A stretch of 64,000 nt of DNA from Chloroflexota bacterium (GCA_022826485.1 JAJDUU010000021.1:1-64000); one strand, 5' to 3'. Shown: positions 1-8,492, numbered from the stretch's first letter. The notes: generated by a model not told the origin, from the sequence alone. Made by a program: numbers and translations.

Positions 1-535
1 GTTCGACCTCATCGATTAACTTATCGACTTCGCCGTTCGAACTTGCTGCAAAGTCGGTGTCATGAAGCAGCCGTCTTTCGATTCCATAGAAAAACAGAAA
101 GACATACCCGATGTAGGCACCGGCGGGACGACCGGCGGCAAGCCAGTCGAGATATGCCGCTCGTGATGCCGGCGTAAGCTCGCTGTACGATGGCCAATAG
201 TCCATGTCTCGTCCGGCGGTATCCGGCGAACGATTGTTTACCGGGAGCGTAGGATCTATGAGTGCTGGTTCGGTATGCACCCACGTTGAGACGCCTTGTA
301 GGCGCGTGCCTACGTAGACCATTCCGTTGTGTAGTGTTCGGCCCTTTACCGTAATGCGCTTGCCAGCGGGAGTCCATGTGGCCTGCTTGCCAAGTGTCTT
401 GCGCTTTGACGGCTTTCTCGACGTGCGTCGCTTGGGCACATCGCGCCCTTTTGGTTTACGTCGAAGGCGCCGGAGGATCTTGAAGCAGATGATCGCCACG
501 GCAACGATGACGATTCCCTGAAGAAGTTCTTCCAC
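1..535 (-). CDS. TerB N-terminal (TerB_N) domain protein, membrane-anchored, cut by window edge
   Basis: The 5' part of a gene that continues off the left edge. The GTG chosen at 535 gives a protein that opens with one membrane segment (residues 5-18, LLQGIVIVAVAIIC) followed by a basic stretch (KILRRLRRKPKGR). A TerB_N-type domain follows: the signatures EPALIDPTLPVN, RDMDYWPSYSELTPASRAAYLDWL and AYIGYVFLFFYGIERRLL match this family closely. TerB_N proteins are usually large and carry further TerB/TerB_C domains, which would lie outside the window. A second in-frame GTG at 565 is an alternative start; neither has a clear ribosome site. The cellular role of TerB_N is not established; it is associated with tellurite/stress modules. 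The basic linker suggests the domain lies on the cytoplasmic side of the membrane. Confidence 0.8.
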   Translation of the reverse strand, partial: MEELLQGIVIVAVAIICFKILRRLRRKPKGRDVPKRRTSRKPSKRKTLGKQATWTPAGKRITVKGRTLHNGMVYVGTRLQGVSTWVHTEPALIDPTLPVNNRSPDTAGRDMDYWPSYSELTPASRAAYLDWLAAGRPAGAYIGYVFLFFYGIERRLLHDTDFAASSNGEVDKLIDEVE

Positions 536-850
536 TTCAGTGATTCGGACTCGGGGTGAGGCCACGTACGCGTGAGGCGCTGAAGCGCCAAATTGGAACG
601 CTGGGGCTTGCGCGGTAGAAGACGTGGAAGTGCATAGCGGTGTCGTAAGACCTGCAGGATTGAGGCCTCAAGTGCGTCAAGTCATCATCCGGACCGGCAA
701 TGGCCATGTGGGTTCTCGCTGCTGAGAGTGAATGTCTCTTCAGATGCCGAATACCATACTTCACAAAAGCGTCGAGTCGAACTGGATTGTCAGCGCACCC
801 TGACGATGATTGGTGGTTTGGCCGCAGATTCAAGCGCGTGGGAAGGCCAC
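536..850. other. intergenic stretch, no gene recognised
   Basis: About 315 bases between the divergent end of the TerB_N gene and the 3' end of the Nudix gene. The open frames crossing it show no family motif and look like shadows. I see no clear promoter, hairpin with T-tract or repeat here. Confidence 0.5.
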
Positions 851-1396
851 CTACAGCGGCAGCAACCCCCGACCGGCCGCGAACAGCACGGTGTAGTTCA
901 TCGAGACGACGGGCTCCTGGCCGTCGATGATGTCCTGGTGCAAGTCCTTGATGGGCACGCGCTCGATCTCCAGCAGCTCGTTTTCGTCGAGCTTTTGGCG
1001 GCCCGGCGTGAGGGTGTGGCCGAAGTACATGTGCATCGAGAAGTCGGCCAGCGACGGGACCGGGACGTAGCTTCCCAAGTGCTCCAGGTGTCCCAGGCGC
1101 AGACCGGTTTCTTCCTCGAACTCGCGGTGGGCGGCGAGGGTCCGGTCCTCGCCCCGATCGATGTGCCCCGCCGGAAGCTCCCGCACGACGCGGCGCATCG
1201 GGTGGCGATATTGGCGGACGCAAATGGCCCGGTCGTCATCGTCCAGGGCCAGGACGACCACTGCGCCGGCCCCGATGCCGAGGTAGGTGTAAGTCATCTC
1301 GCGCGCGTCCTCGAGCGAGCGAATCTCGTCCACCAGCACCGGGAATCGGCCCCGCCAGGCCACCTGCGACCGGATCGTTTCCCAGTCGAGGTTCAC
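851..1396 (-). CDS. Nudix hydrolase, ADP-ribose pyrophosphatase type
   Basis: A 181-residue Nudix enzyme expected to hydrolyse nucleoside diphosphate derivatives such as ADP-ribose or nucleotide sugars in the cytosol. A full Nudix box spans residues 77-99: G, five residues, E (GHIDRGE), seven residues, then REFEEETGL. The N-terminal portion with a beta-strand series ending in VRQYRHP is typical of the ADPRase subgroup, which uses this strand for dimerisation. The GTG start at 1396 overlaps the stop of the upstream HAD gene by four bases (GTGA), so the two are translationally coupled. A longer open frame to 1522 exists, but its extra N-terminus has no family similarity. Exact substrate unknown. 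Confidence 0.85.
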   Translation of the reverse strand: MNLDWETIRSQVAWRGRFPVLVDEIRSLEDAREMTYTYLGIGAGAVVVLALDDDDRAICVRQYRHPMRRVVRELPAGHIDRGEDRTLAAHREFEEETGLRLGHLEHLGSYVPVPSLADFSMHMYFGHTLTPGRQKLDENELLEIERVPIKDLHQDIIDGQEPVVSMNYTVLFAAGRGLLPL

Positions 1397-2124
1397 GCAG
1401 CCCCATTTCTGCTCGCCGCGATGACGGCGTCCGCGGCTTCCCCAATGGTGGTGACCGTGGGACAGGCCTGCGGCGGATCGTTGCGCGCGTTGATCCAGAC
1501 GGCATCCAGGCCGACGCCCCACGCCCCCTGCACGTCGGCGTAGAAGCTGTCGCCGATGTGCACGGTCTCGTCGCGCGCGGCCCCGGCGATCTCCAGCGTT
1601 CGCTCGAAGAACGCGGCCTCCGGCTTCTCGATGCCGATGACTCCGGAAACCGCCAGCGCATCGAAGGATTCGCGCATGTCGAGGTGGTCGAGCAGGTCCA
1701 CGAGCCAGGGCTCCCAGTTCGATGCCGCCACCAGCTTCAACCCCGCCGCTCGAATCCGCATCAGGGCTTCACGGGCGCCGTCGATGGCGTCGTACGACTC
1801 GACGGTTGAGAACTCCGCGAACAGCCGCTGTGCCAGCAACGCGGGATCGTTGACGCCTAGGCGTCGGCCCATGGCGGCATACATGCCCTGCCAGAACGCC
1901 CTGGATCGCTCGGCGTCGGCGCTGCTGCCGCGTGCGGCCGGATCCCTGATGGCACGGTCATACTCGTCGTCGGCAATGCGGCGCACCTCGCTGAGCGACA
2001 CGTACGCCCCAAGCCGCTCAGCCTCCGCCGATATGGTGGCGGAGAAGCTGCGCTTGTAGTGCACCAGGGTCTCGCCCACGTCGCAGAGCACGACGCGGTA
2101 GGGACCGCGCAAGGGCCGATTCAT
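1393..2124 (-). CDS. HAD-superfamily hydrolase, motif I D-x-G type
   Basis: A 243-residue haloacid-dehalogenase-like hydrolase. Motif I is LCDVGETL (Asp15 nucleophile), motif II the Ser of AASNWEP, motif III the Lys of GIEKPEAAFF, motif IV GDSFYADV. The second Asp of the usual phosphatase signature D-x-D is Gly17. This pattern is seen in dehalogenase/phosphonatase-like branches and some uncharacterised HADs, so ordinary phosphatase activity should not be assumed. A helical cap domain sits between motifs I and II (about residues 25-110), as in subfamily I. The gene overlaps the downstream Nudix gene by four bases; an operon of two small hydrolases is likely. Confidence 0.85.
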   Translation of the reverse strand: MNRPLRGPYRVVLCDVGETLVHYKRSFSATISAEAERLGAYVSLSEVRRIADDEYDRAIRDPAARGSSADAERSRAFWQGMYAAMGRRLGVNDPALLAQRLFAEFSTVESYDAIDGAREALMRIRAAGLKLVAASNWEPWLVDLLDHLDMRESFDALAVSGVIGIEKPEAAFFERTLEIAGAARDETVHIGDSFYADVQGAWGVGLDAVWINARNDPPQACPTVTTIGEAADAVIAASRNGAA

Positions 2125-2189
2125 TCCCCTATGCTAGCCGGGCTGGCTCGGTTGCGGGTGCTATGTTCGGCCCTGGGCAAACCCGCTAC

Positions 2190-2263
2190 TGGGGTATCGT
2201 CTAGTGGTAGGACGCGCGGCTCTGGACCGTGAAGCGGTGGTTCGAATCCATCTACCCCAGCCA
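2190..2263 (+). tRNA. tRNA-Gln (anticodon CTG)
   Basis: Cloverleaf read by eye: acceptor TGGGGTA (2190-2196) pairs with TACCCCA (2253-2259), discriminator G2260, encoded CCA 2261-2263. The anticodon stem CGCGG/CCGTG encloses the loop CTCTGGA with anticodon CTG at 2222-2224. The T-arm GGTGG-TTCGAAT-CCATC is intact. The TGGGGTATCGTC start is characteristic of bacterial tRNA-Gln. Confidence 0.95.
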
Positions 2264-2306
2264 CCGAGTTGGTCGGCCCGGATGAGCCTGCCCACGCTCT
2301 CCCCGT

Positions 2307-2353
2307 TCGTGGTGAGCCCTTCGGCAGGCTCAGGGCAGGCTCTGTCGAACCAC
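2307..2353. repeat. dispersed intergenic repeat, GTGGT...ACCAC type
   Basis: Between tRNA-Gln and pncA. A GTGGTGAGCC left arm and a GTCGAACCAC right arm flank a CCTTCGGCAGGCTCAGG core. The same building blocks recur at 19900-19947, 12063-12075 and 34930-34950 (the CTTCGACAAGCTCAG core), so this is a member of a dispersed short-repeat family rather than a gene-specific structure. Confidence 0.6.
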
Positions 2354-2376
2354 AAATGCCACTCATGCGGGGTCGC

Positions 2377-2955
2377 ATGACCCTCCCCGCGCTTAGCTCC
2401 ACAGACGCCCTGCTCATCGTTGACGTGCAGCGAGACTTCTGTCCCGACGGCGCCCTGGCCGTGCCGGACGGCGACGCCGTGGTGCCGGTGCTGAATCAGT
2501 GGATCGACGCGGCGCGAACCGCCGGCGCCGCCGTGTTCGCCTCGCGCGATTGGCATCCGCCCGACCACGTGAGCTTTCAGGAGCAGGGCGGACCGTGGCC
2601 CTCGCACTGTGTGGCGGAGACGCCGGGCGCGGCATTCCACCCCGACCTCGCCCTGCCCGAATCGGCGACCGTCATCGACAAGGGAACGGATGCGGGCCAC
2701 GAGGCCTACTCGGCATTCGAGGGCACCGATCTTGCTTCCAAGCTTCGAGCCGCGGGTATCGAACGTCTGTGGGTTGGTGGTCTGGCCTTGGACTACTGCG
2801 TGCGCGCCAGCGTGCTCGACGCGCGGCGGATTGCCGGTTTGCCGGTGCACCTGATTCTGAGCGCCACCCGCGCCGTCGAGGTGCAGCCGGGCGACGGCTC
2901 CCGCGCGCTGGACGACATGCGCTCGGCGGGCGCCGTCACCGAAGCCGAGAGCTAG
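2377..2955 (+). CDS. pncA: nicotinamidase (isochorismatase-family amidohydrolase)
   Basis: Converts nicotinamide to nicotinate in NAD salvage. The 192-residue protein has the family catalytic triad in order: Asp16 (LIVDVQRDF), Lys102 (VIDKGTD) and Cys141 (ALDYCVRAS). Metal-site residues Asp58, His60 and His64 lie in RDWHPPDHVSF. ATG 2377 was chosen because homology starts there; an in-frame ATG at 2365 is possible, and the longer frame upstream runs through a dispersed repeat. It is followed 12 bases later by nicotinate phosphoribosyltransferase on the same strand, giving consecutive pathway steps; this context favours nicotinamide over other isochorismatase-family substrates. Confidence 0.92.
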   Translation: MTLPALSSTDALLIVDVQRDFCPDGALAVPDGDAVVPVLNQWIDAARTAGAAVFASRDWHPPDHVSFQEQGGPWPSHCVAETPGAAFHPDLALPESATVIDKGTDAGHEAYSAFEGTDLASKLRAAGIERLWVGGLALDYCVRASVLDARRIAGLPVHLILSATRAVEVQPGDGSRALDDMRSAGAVTEAES

Positions 2956-2967
2956 CCCCGGCGCTCG

Positions 2968-4308
2968 ATGGCCGCGCCTTCCGTCCACGCGCTCACCACC
3001 GATCTCTATCAGCTCACCATGCTCCAGGCATACCTGGAGCACGGCATGCAGGCGCCCGCGACGTTCGAACTTTTCACGCGACGCCTGCCGCCCAATCGGA
3101 ACTTCCTGATCGCCGCCGGCCTGGAGGCCGCGCTCGACTACCTGGAACACCTGCGATTCGAGGACGCGGACATCGAGTACCTGGAGTCGCTGGGTCGGTT
3201 CTCGTCCGAGTTTCTCGACTATCTGCGCGAGTTCCGCTTTTCGGGAAGCGTGGACGCGCTGCCCGAAGGCACGCCGTTCTTTGCCAATGAGCCGCTGCTG
3301 CGGGTGCACGCGACGCTGCCCGAGGCCCAGCTCGTCGAGACCCGGCTGCTCAATCTCGTCCAGTTGCCCACCGCGGTGGCGTCCAAAGCGGCGCGCGTCG
3401 TCGTGGCGGCGGATGGACGCGCGGTCATCGACTTTGGCTTGCGGCATGCACACGGCGCCGACGCGTCGCTGGCGGCGTCCCGTGCGGCATACCTGGCCGG
3501 CGTGCAGGCGACGTCAAACGTGGCGGCGGGCCAGACGTTCGGCATCCCCGTGGCCGGCACCATGGCTCACAGCTTCGTCCAGGCCCACGACCGGGAGCGC
3601 GAGGCGTTTCGCCACTTCATGGCCACGTTTCCCACGGCGGCACTGCTGGTGGACACCTACGACGTCGAGGCAGGGATGGACACCGTCATCGAGCTCGTGC
3701 GCGATGCCGGCGGCCCCGCGCCGACAGCGGTTCGCTTGGACTCCGGCGATCTCGCCGCGCACGCGCGCCGGACCCGCCGGCAGTTGGATGAGGCCGGGAT
3801 GATGCAGGTGCAAATCATCGCCAGCGGCAACCTGGATGAGCAGGAGATCGCCCGCCTAATCACCGATGGCGCGCCAATCGACAGCTTCGGCGTGGGCGCG
3901 GCGCTGGCCGTGTCCGAGGACGCGCCGTGCCTGGACGTGGTCTACAAGCTGGTGGCCTACGACGGCCGCGGACGCATGAAGCTGGCCGCCCAAAAGACCA
4001 CACTCCCGGACCCCAAGCAGTTCTTCCGGCAGTTCGACGGCGCCGCCGCCACGCACGATGTGCTTGGACTTGCCGACGAGCAGTCCGAAGGTCAGCCCCT
4101 GCTCGAGCCGGTGATGCGCAACGGCAAGCGGCTGCCAGCCAGTCGCCGGTCGCTTGATGAAATCCGCACCCACGCGGAGCGCTCGCTCGCCATGCTGCCC
4201 GCGCGCCTCCGCTCGCTTGAGCCGGCCACGCCGCCCTATCGGGTCGAAGTCAGCGTTGCCCTTGGCGAAGCGGCCGAACGCACGCGGCGGCGGCTGCAGG
4301 AGCAATAG
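2968..4308 (+). CDS. pncB: nicotinate phosphoribosyltransferase
   Basis: Makes nicotinate mononucleotide from nicotinate and PRPP, the step after nicotinamidase. The 446-residue length fits the family. The N-terminal ALTTDLYQLTMLQAYLEHG motif is the diagnostic start of NAPRTase. His201 in GTMAHSFVQAHDRER corresponds to the residue phosphorylated during ATP-coupled turnover. The phosphate-binding segment (AVRLDSGDL, IIASGNLDE, FGVGAAL) is intact. It lies directly behind pncA and is probably co-transcribed. No Shine-Dalgarno sequence is obvious, which fits coupling to the upstream gene. Confidence 0.93.
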   Translation: MAAPSVHALTTDLYQLTMLQAYLEHGMQAPATFELFTRRLPPNRNFLIAAGLEAALDYLEHLRFEDADIEYLESLGRFSSEFLDYLREFRFSGSVDALPEGTPFFANEPLLRVHATLPEAQLVETRLLNLVQLPTAVASKAARVVVAADGRAVIDFGLRHAHGADASLAASRAAYLAGVQATSNVAAGQTFGIPVAGTMAHSFVQAHDREREAFRHFMATFPTAALLVDTYDVEAGMDTVIELVRDAGGPAPTAVRLDSGDLAAHARRTRRQLDEAGMMQVQIIASGNLDEQEIARLITDGAPIDSFGVGAALAVSEDAPCLDVVYKLVAYDGRGRMKLAAQKTTLPDPKQFFRQFDGAAATHDVLGLADEQSEGQPLLEPVMRNGKRLPASRRSLDEIRTHAERSLAMLPARLRSLEPATPPYRVEVSVALGEAAERTRRRLQEQ

Positions 4309-4391
4309 CCGGTCGCGGCTAGACGCCGCGGTTTTCAGGTCACGCGGGCTGGACGTAGGCTGAAGCGTTCCAACTTGCCGGAAGCCTGCCG

Positions 4392-5333
4392 ATGGAATAT
4401 CGACGACTTGGTCGCACCGGGCTCGAGGTGTCGCTGGTGTCGCTGGGCACCGGCGGGCCGAGTCGCTTTGGGCAGGATCGTGGGACGACGCCGGGGGAGG
4501 CTCGGCGCCTGGTGCGGCGCGCGCTCGATCACGGGGTCAACTTTTTCGACACCGCCCAGGGCTACGGCGACAGCGAAGCGCTGCTGGGACAGGCGCTCGA
4601 CGGCGTGCCGCGCGACGACTACGTCATTGCCACCAAATACACCTACCGCGAGGACGAAACGGTCATTTCACCGGCGGAGGTGGCGCCCGCCATCGATCGG
4701 GCGTTGAGCCAGCTGCGGGTGGACGTGATCGACGTGATGCAGATCCACGGCCTGCTGGATGGGCACTACGACGAAGTCGTTGCGCGGCATCTGCCGATTC
4801 TCATGGACGCGCAGGCCGCGGGGAAGATTCGCTTTATCGGCGTGACCGAGCGATTCACCCACGACGCCGCGCACGACATGCTGCGCCGCGCCATCGCCGA
4901 CGACTACTTCGACACCCTGATGGTGGGCTACAACCTGCTGCACCAGGGCGCGGAGCGGCATGTGCTGCCCGCGGCGCAGGCGGCCGACATCGGGGTCATA
5001 ATCATGATCGCGGTGCGCCGCGCGCTGTCGAGCCCGGACCGCCTGCGCGAGGTGATCGCCGACCTCGTCGAACGCGGGCAGCTGCCCGCCGATGCGGTTC
5101 CCGCGGACGACCCGCTGGGCTGGCTGGTGCGCGGCGACGTGACGTCGGTGGTGGACGCCGCCTATCGCTTCGCCCGAGAACACGACGCGGTCGACACGGT
5201 GCTCACCGGCACCTCGCGACCCAAGCATCTCGATGCCAACGTGGACGCGCTCCTGCGGGGCTCGCTGCCGGCGGCCGACCAACAACGCCTGCGGAACATC
5301 TTCGGGCATCTGGAGGAGGCGCTGGGGAACTAG
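4392..5333 (+). CDS. aldo/keto reductase family oxidoreductase
   Basis: A 313-residue AKR with the NAD(P)H-dependent TIM-barrel fold. The catalytic tetrad is visible: Asp in FFDTAQGYG (about 53) with its Tyr, Lys in IATKYTY (about 82) and His in MQIHGLLDG (about 117). The N-terminus MEYRRLGRTGLEVS is the standard AKR opening. The C-terminal cofactor loop is atypical: the usual GTSRPKHLDAN element is present, but the preceding region is short. Substrate cannot be predicted. It sits alone after pncB with an 80-base gap, and a MITE-like repeat follows it. Confidence 0.88.
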   Translation: MEYRRLGRTGLEVSLVSLGTGGPSRFGQDRGTTPGEARRLVRRALDHGVNFFDTAQGYGDSEALLGQALDGVPRDDYVIATKYTYREDETVISPAEVAPAIDRALSQLRVDVIDVMQIHGLLDGHYDEVVARHLPILMDAQAAGKIRFIGVTERFTHDAAHDMLRRAIADDYFDTLMVGYNLLHQGAERHVLPAAQAADIGVIIMIAVRRALSSPDRLREVIADLVERGQLPADAVPADDPLGWLVRGDVTSVVDAAYRFAREHDAVDTVLTGTSRPKHLDANVDALLRGSLPAADQQRLRNIFGHLEEALGN

Positions 5334-5413
5334 TCGCGGACGGGCGACCGCAAGGATTGCTCCTTGGGCAGTCGTCGCAGGGCCTGCGAGGTGGATTCCC
5401 GCTCCCCGCCTAC

Positions 5414-5570
5414 GGAGACCCTTGCATAAGTCTGTAGAGGCGGGTCTGAGACTCACCCGACGCCAAGCGTCCGGCGCGCTTCCAGGTTCGACCGGACTGG
5501 ATTCCGGCCCCGTATCGAGTACGGGGCAGGCTCTTCGCCGGAATGACGGAGGGATTTCGCAATGGTCTCC
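5414..5570. repeat. MITE-like element B, copy 1
   Basis: A 157-base non-coding element bounded by GGAGACCCTTGC (5414-5425) and GCAATGGTCTCC (5559-5570), inverted repeats with one mismatch. Inside is the palindromic module GGATTCCGGC...GCCGGAATGACGG, seen again near 12170-12200 and, in a variant form, at 27167-27193. No target-site duplication is evident. It fills most of the 318-base gap between the aldo/keto reductase and the amidohydrolase. Confidence 0.6.
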
Positions 5571-5651
5571 CTGCGCGGGGACAAGCTCCGCGGGAATGAC
5601 CGACCAAATCGGCTACCATCGGCTAACCGCACATGTTCGCCGGAGGGCGCC

Positions 5652-6761
5652 ATGGGCGCCGTTGACGTCAAGCCGGAAGCGCCGCCGAGTCCAACCCGTG
5701 GACCGAAGCTGGCGCCGTTCATCGTCGATTGCGACTGCCATCACATCTGGCACGAGATCGACGACATCTTTCCCTATCTGCCGCGGCAGTACGTGGAGCA
5801 GATTCGGGATTTCGGGCCGATGCTGCCCAAGCTCAGCTACACCAACGTGCCGAACGTCTTGGGCTATCGCGCCGACCTGGAGGTGACGCGCAACACGAAC
5901 TTCGCCGAGTTCACGGTGCGGGAGCATTTGGACCCGTATCAGATCGACGCGGCGGTCCTGACCGGCGGCAGCGTCTATGGGGTCGTGGGGATCTCGGACG
6001 TGGATTACGCCTCGGCGCTGGCCCGCGCCTTCAACGACTGGACGCTCGATACCTGGGTGTCCGTGGACCCGCGCTATCGCATGACGCTGGCGGTGTGTCC
6101 CAACGATCCGGCGCAGGCGGCGGAGGAAATTCGGCGCCTGGGCGACCACCCGGCCGTCGTCGCTGTGATGCTGCCCGCCGGCGCCCGGAATCCGTATGGC
6201 AACCGGTTCTACCACCCCATCTACGAGGCGGCCGCCGAGCACGGCCTGGTGATGATGACCCACTTCGGCGGCGAGGGCGCCGGCGTCACCAACCCGCCGA
6301 CGGCCGCGGGCTATCCCTCCTACTACCTCGAGATGCGCATGGCCCGCCCGCAGATCGCCCAGGCGCACGTGGTGAGTCTGGTGTGCGAGGGCGTGTTCGA
6401 GAAGTTCCCGAGTCTCCGCTGGCTGTTCATCGAAGTCGACACCTGGTGGATTCCGGGCCTGCTGTGGCACTTCGACGCCGACTGGAAGGGCCTGCGCGAC
6501 ACCACGCCGTGGGTCAAGCGCCTTCCGAGTGACTACATCCGCGAGCACGTGCGCGTGGGCACCCAGCCGCTGGAGCAGCCGCCCCGCCGCGAAGACATGA
6601 GGACGTTCCTGGACTGGGCGCACGCCGAGGAAATGCTGGTCTACGCCAGCGACTTTCCGCACTGGGATTGGGACGAGCCCCGCGCCGCGGCCGCCATGAT
6701 TCCGCGCGATTTGCGCCCGCGCATCTTCGGCGAGACCGCGCGTGAGCTCTTCAGTCTCTAG
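5652..6761 (+). CDS. amidohydrolase family 2 metal-dependent hydrolase (ACMSD-like)
   Basis: A 369-residue TIM-barrel metallohydrolase of the amidohydrolase-2 group, which decarboxylates or hydrolyses ring-cleavage-type acids. It has the N-terminal metal pair region VDCDCHHIW (the usual HxH is CHH), the His of MMTHFGGEG, and the terminal YASDFPHWDWD motif with its Asp. ATG 5652 has GGAGGG five bases upstream; the longer frame to 5562 reads through a repeat. The GTG start of the Rieske gene lies inside its 3' end, so the two form an operon. Substrate unknown; an oxygenase-linked catabolic role is an inference from the partner. Confidence 0.85.
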   Translation: MGAVDVKPEAPPSPTRGPKLAPFIVDCDCHHIWHEIDDIFPYLPRQYVEQIRDFGPMLPKLSYTNVPNVLGYRADLEVTRNTNFAEFTVREHLDPYQIDAAVLTGGSVYGVVGISDVDYASALARAFNDWTLDTWVSVDPRYRMTLAVCPNDPAQAAEEIRRLGDHPAVVAVMLPAGARNPYGNRFYHPIYEAAAEHGLVMMTHFGGEGAGVTNPPTAAGYPSYYLEMRMARPQIAQAHVVSLVCEGVFEKFPSLRWLFIEVDTWWIPGLLWHFDADWKGLRDTTPWVKRLPSDYIREHVRVGTQPLEQPPRREDMRTFLDWAHAEEMLVYASDFPHWDWDEPRAAAAMIPRDLRPRIFGETARELFSL

Positions 6762-7119
6762 TCCCCGGCGGCACGTCGTGTGCCGCGTCGACGACCTGCC
6801 GCCCGGAAGCCGCCGCGAGGTTCCCGTGGGCGGCGAAAACGGCGTCATGGTCTTCAACGTCGGCGGGCGGTTCTACGCGCTGCGCAATCGCTGCCCTCAC
6901 TCCGGCGGACCGCTGGGACGCGGCGTGATACGCCCCCACGTGATCTCGAACGGCGTGGGTCACTTCGACTTCGAGCGCGAGGCGGAGATCTTGAAGTGCC
7001 CGTTTCACAATTGGGAGTTCGACATCGCCACCGGCTGCGCGCTCTACGACCCGTCCATGCGCGCCAAGACCTACCCGGTCGCCGTTGAGGACGGCGAGGT
7101 GGTGCTCACGCTCGGGTAG
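6742..7119 (+). CDS. Rieske [2Fe-2S] ferredoxin-like protein with long inter-ligand loop
   Basis: A 125-residue single-domain Rieske protein. Cluster ligands are CPHSGGPL and CPFHNWEF. The spacing between the two ligand pairs is 32 residues, about twice the common 15-17, with an insertion HVISNGVGHFDFEREAE. The GTG start overlaps the amidohydrolase by 20 bases. It may pass electrons to an oxygenase encoded elsewhere; no oxygenase alpha subunit is adjacent. The long loop could alter cluster exposure or form a partner interface (inference). Confidence 0.88.
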   Translation: MSSSVSSPRRHVVCRVDDLPPGSRREVPVGGENGVMVFNVGGRFYALRNRCPHSGGPLGRGVIRPHVISNGVGHFDFEREAEILKCPFHNWEFDIATGCALYDPSMRAKTYPVAVEDGEVVLTLG

Positions 7120-7179
7120 GTGGGCCCGAGGCCGAATCGCAAGCAGCAGCCGCCTACTCACTGCCTTCCGTAACGCGGG

Positions 7180-8286
7180 CTAACCCGCCGGAGTCGCGAC
7201 GTGCTGGATGCTCCCAGTCTGGGCGGCGCGGTAGGCGGCCTGGGTGCACTCCGCCACCCACAGGCCGTCTTCCGGCGCGAGGGGCGACGGTCCGTCGCCC
7301 TGGCACGCGCGGAGGAAGGCTTGAACCAGCAGCGGGTAGACCTCCGTGGTGCCGTCGGTCGCGTCATACGTGACAGTCTTGAGCGGCGCGCTGGCGTGGA
7401 CGCCCCGGAGTGACGCCCACTGCAACGGCACACCGGCCACCTCGCCGCTGGGATTGAAGCTCAGCCAGCCCTCGCGACCCCAGATCGTGATGTCGCTGTG
7501 ACGCTGCGACGCATATTCGGCCTTGCTGGTATAGAAGCCCGAGTTGAAGTTGCCGATCATGCCGTTTTCGAACTCGATGGTCAGCGCCGCCGCGTCCTCG
7601 ACCGTAATCGGCTCGCCGCCGACGTTCTTGCACATGGCGACGACCGACTTGAAGTTCGAGCCGCTGATGTGGCGCAGCATGTCGAGGTAGTGGCAGCCCA
7701 GGATGGTCAGGTGCCCGCCGCCGCCCTTCTCCTTGGAGAAGAACCAGCCGCCGGCGGCGTGGTCGTACTCGAAGCGATCCGCCGGGTCCTGCTTGATCCG
7801 CTCCTGGTCGGCGATGAAGTGGGCCTGGAATGAAAAGAGGTCGCCGAGCAGCCCCTCAGACACGATGCGCCGGGCTTCCTGGACCACCGGGTACATCCGC
7901 GACAAATAGGCGATGCACAGGTGGAGATTGCGGCTGCGTGCGAGCCGGTAGATTTCGCGGTAGTCCGCGATATCCACGTAGCCCGGCTTCTCGTGATAGA
8001 CGTGCACGCCGGCCTCTAGCGCCTGCTTGATGGCGGCCGGCATGCGCCAGGGTTCCAGGGTGATGAGCGCCGCGTCGGGTTTGAACTCTCGATGCATCTG
8101 GTCGAGATCGGTGTAGGTCGCTTGCAGCTTGGGGCCCGCGCCGTCGCGGACCTCGTCAAAGGTCGCTCCCGTGGCGTCGGCAACGGCCACTGCGCCGACC
8201 TCGTCGGTGGAGAGCGCGTCGATCAGCTTCTGCCGATGCCAAGACGTGGGCTCGGTGATCAGCGCGACGCGTAGGGGATCGCTCAT
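7180..8286 (-). CDS. Gfo/Idh/MocA family NAD(P)-dependent oxidoreductase
   Basis: A 368-residue sugar/cyclitol dehydrogenase-like protein. The N-terminal Rossmann half begins MSDPLRVALITEPTSWHRQK, and the family motif EKPGY (HVYHEKPGYVDIADYR, about residues 93-108) carries the catalytic Lys. The C-terminal half is the alpha/beta substrate domain. ATG 8286 has a GGAGG nine bases upstream, while the longer open frame to 8472 lacks family similarity. It is convergent with the Rieske gene. Substrate not predictable from the sequence. Confidence 0.88.
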   Translation of the reverse strand: MSDPLRVALITEPTSWHRQKLIDALSTDEVGAVAVADATGATFDEVRDGAGPKLQATYTDLDQMHREFKPDAALITLEPWRMPAAIKQALEAGVHVYHEKPGYVDIADYREIYRLARSRNLHLCIAYLSRMYPVVQEARRIVSEGLLGDLFSFQAHFIADQERIKQDPADRFEYDHAAGGWFFSKEKGGGGHLTILGCHYLDMLRHISGSNFKSVVAMCKNVGGEPITVEDAAALTIEFENGMIGNFNSGFYTSKAEYASQRHSDITIWGREGWLSFNPSGEVAGVPLQWASLRGVHASAPLKTVTYDATDGTTEVYPLLVQAFLRACQGDGPSPLAPEDGLWVAECTQAAYRAAQTGSIQHVATPAG

Positions 8287-8492
8287 GGGTGGGCGCCTCC
8301 ATGGTGGGAGCGCCGGCTCTGGGACGGCCGACGCTCGACAGTGCGTTGTCCGGGAGCGTACCGCGGGGGCGGTAGAGCTCTGGAGCGCCGCGTGCCCGGC
8401 GGCACGGTCGAGCCGATGGGAGATCGGGGGCCTGGGGAAGCACCGCTTGGCGGTGCGACCAGCCGTCAACAAGCCTCTCCGGCACCGAATGC

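Noticed and set aside
2161-3453. 430-residue minus-strand frame
   Set aside because: Crosses a tRNA and the pncA/pncB genes; no family motif.
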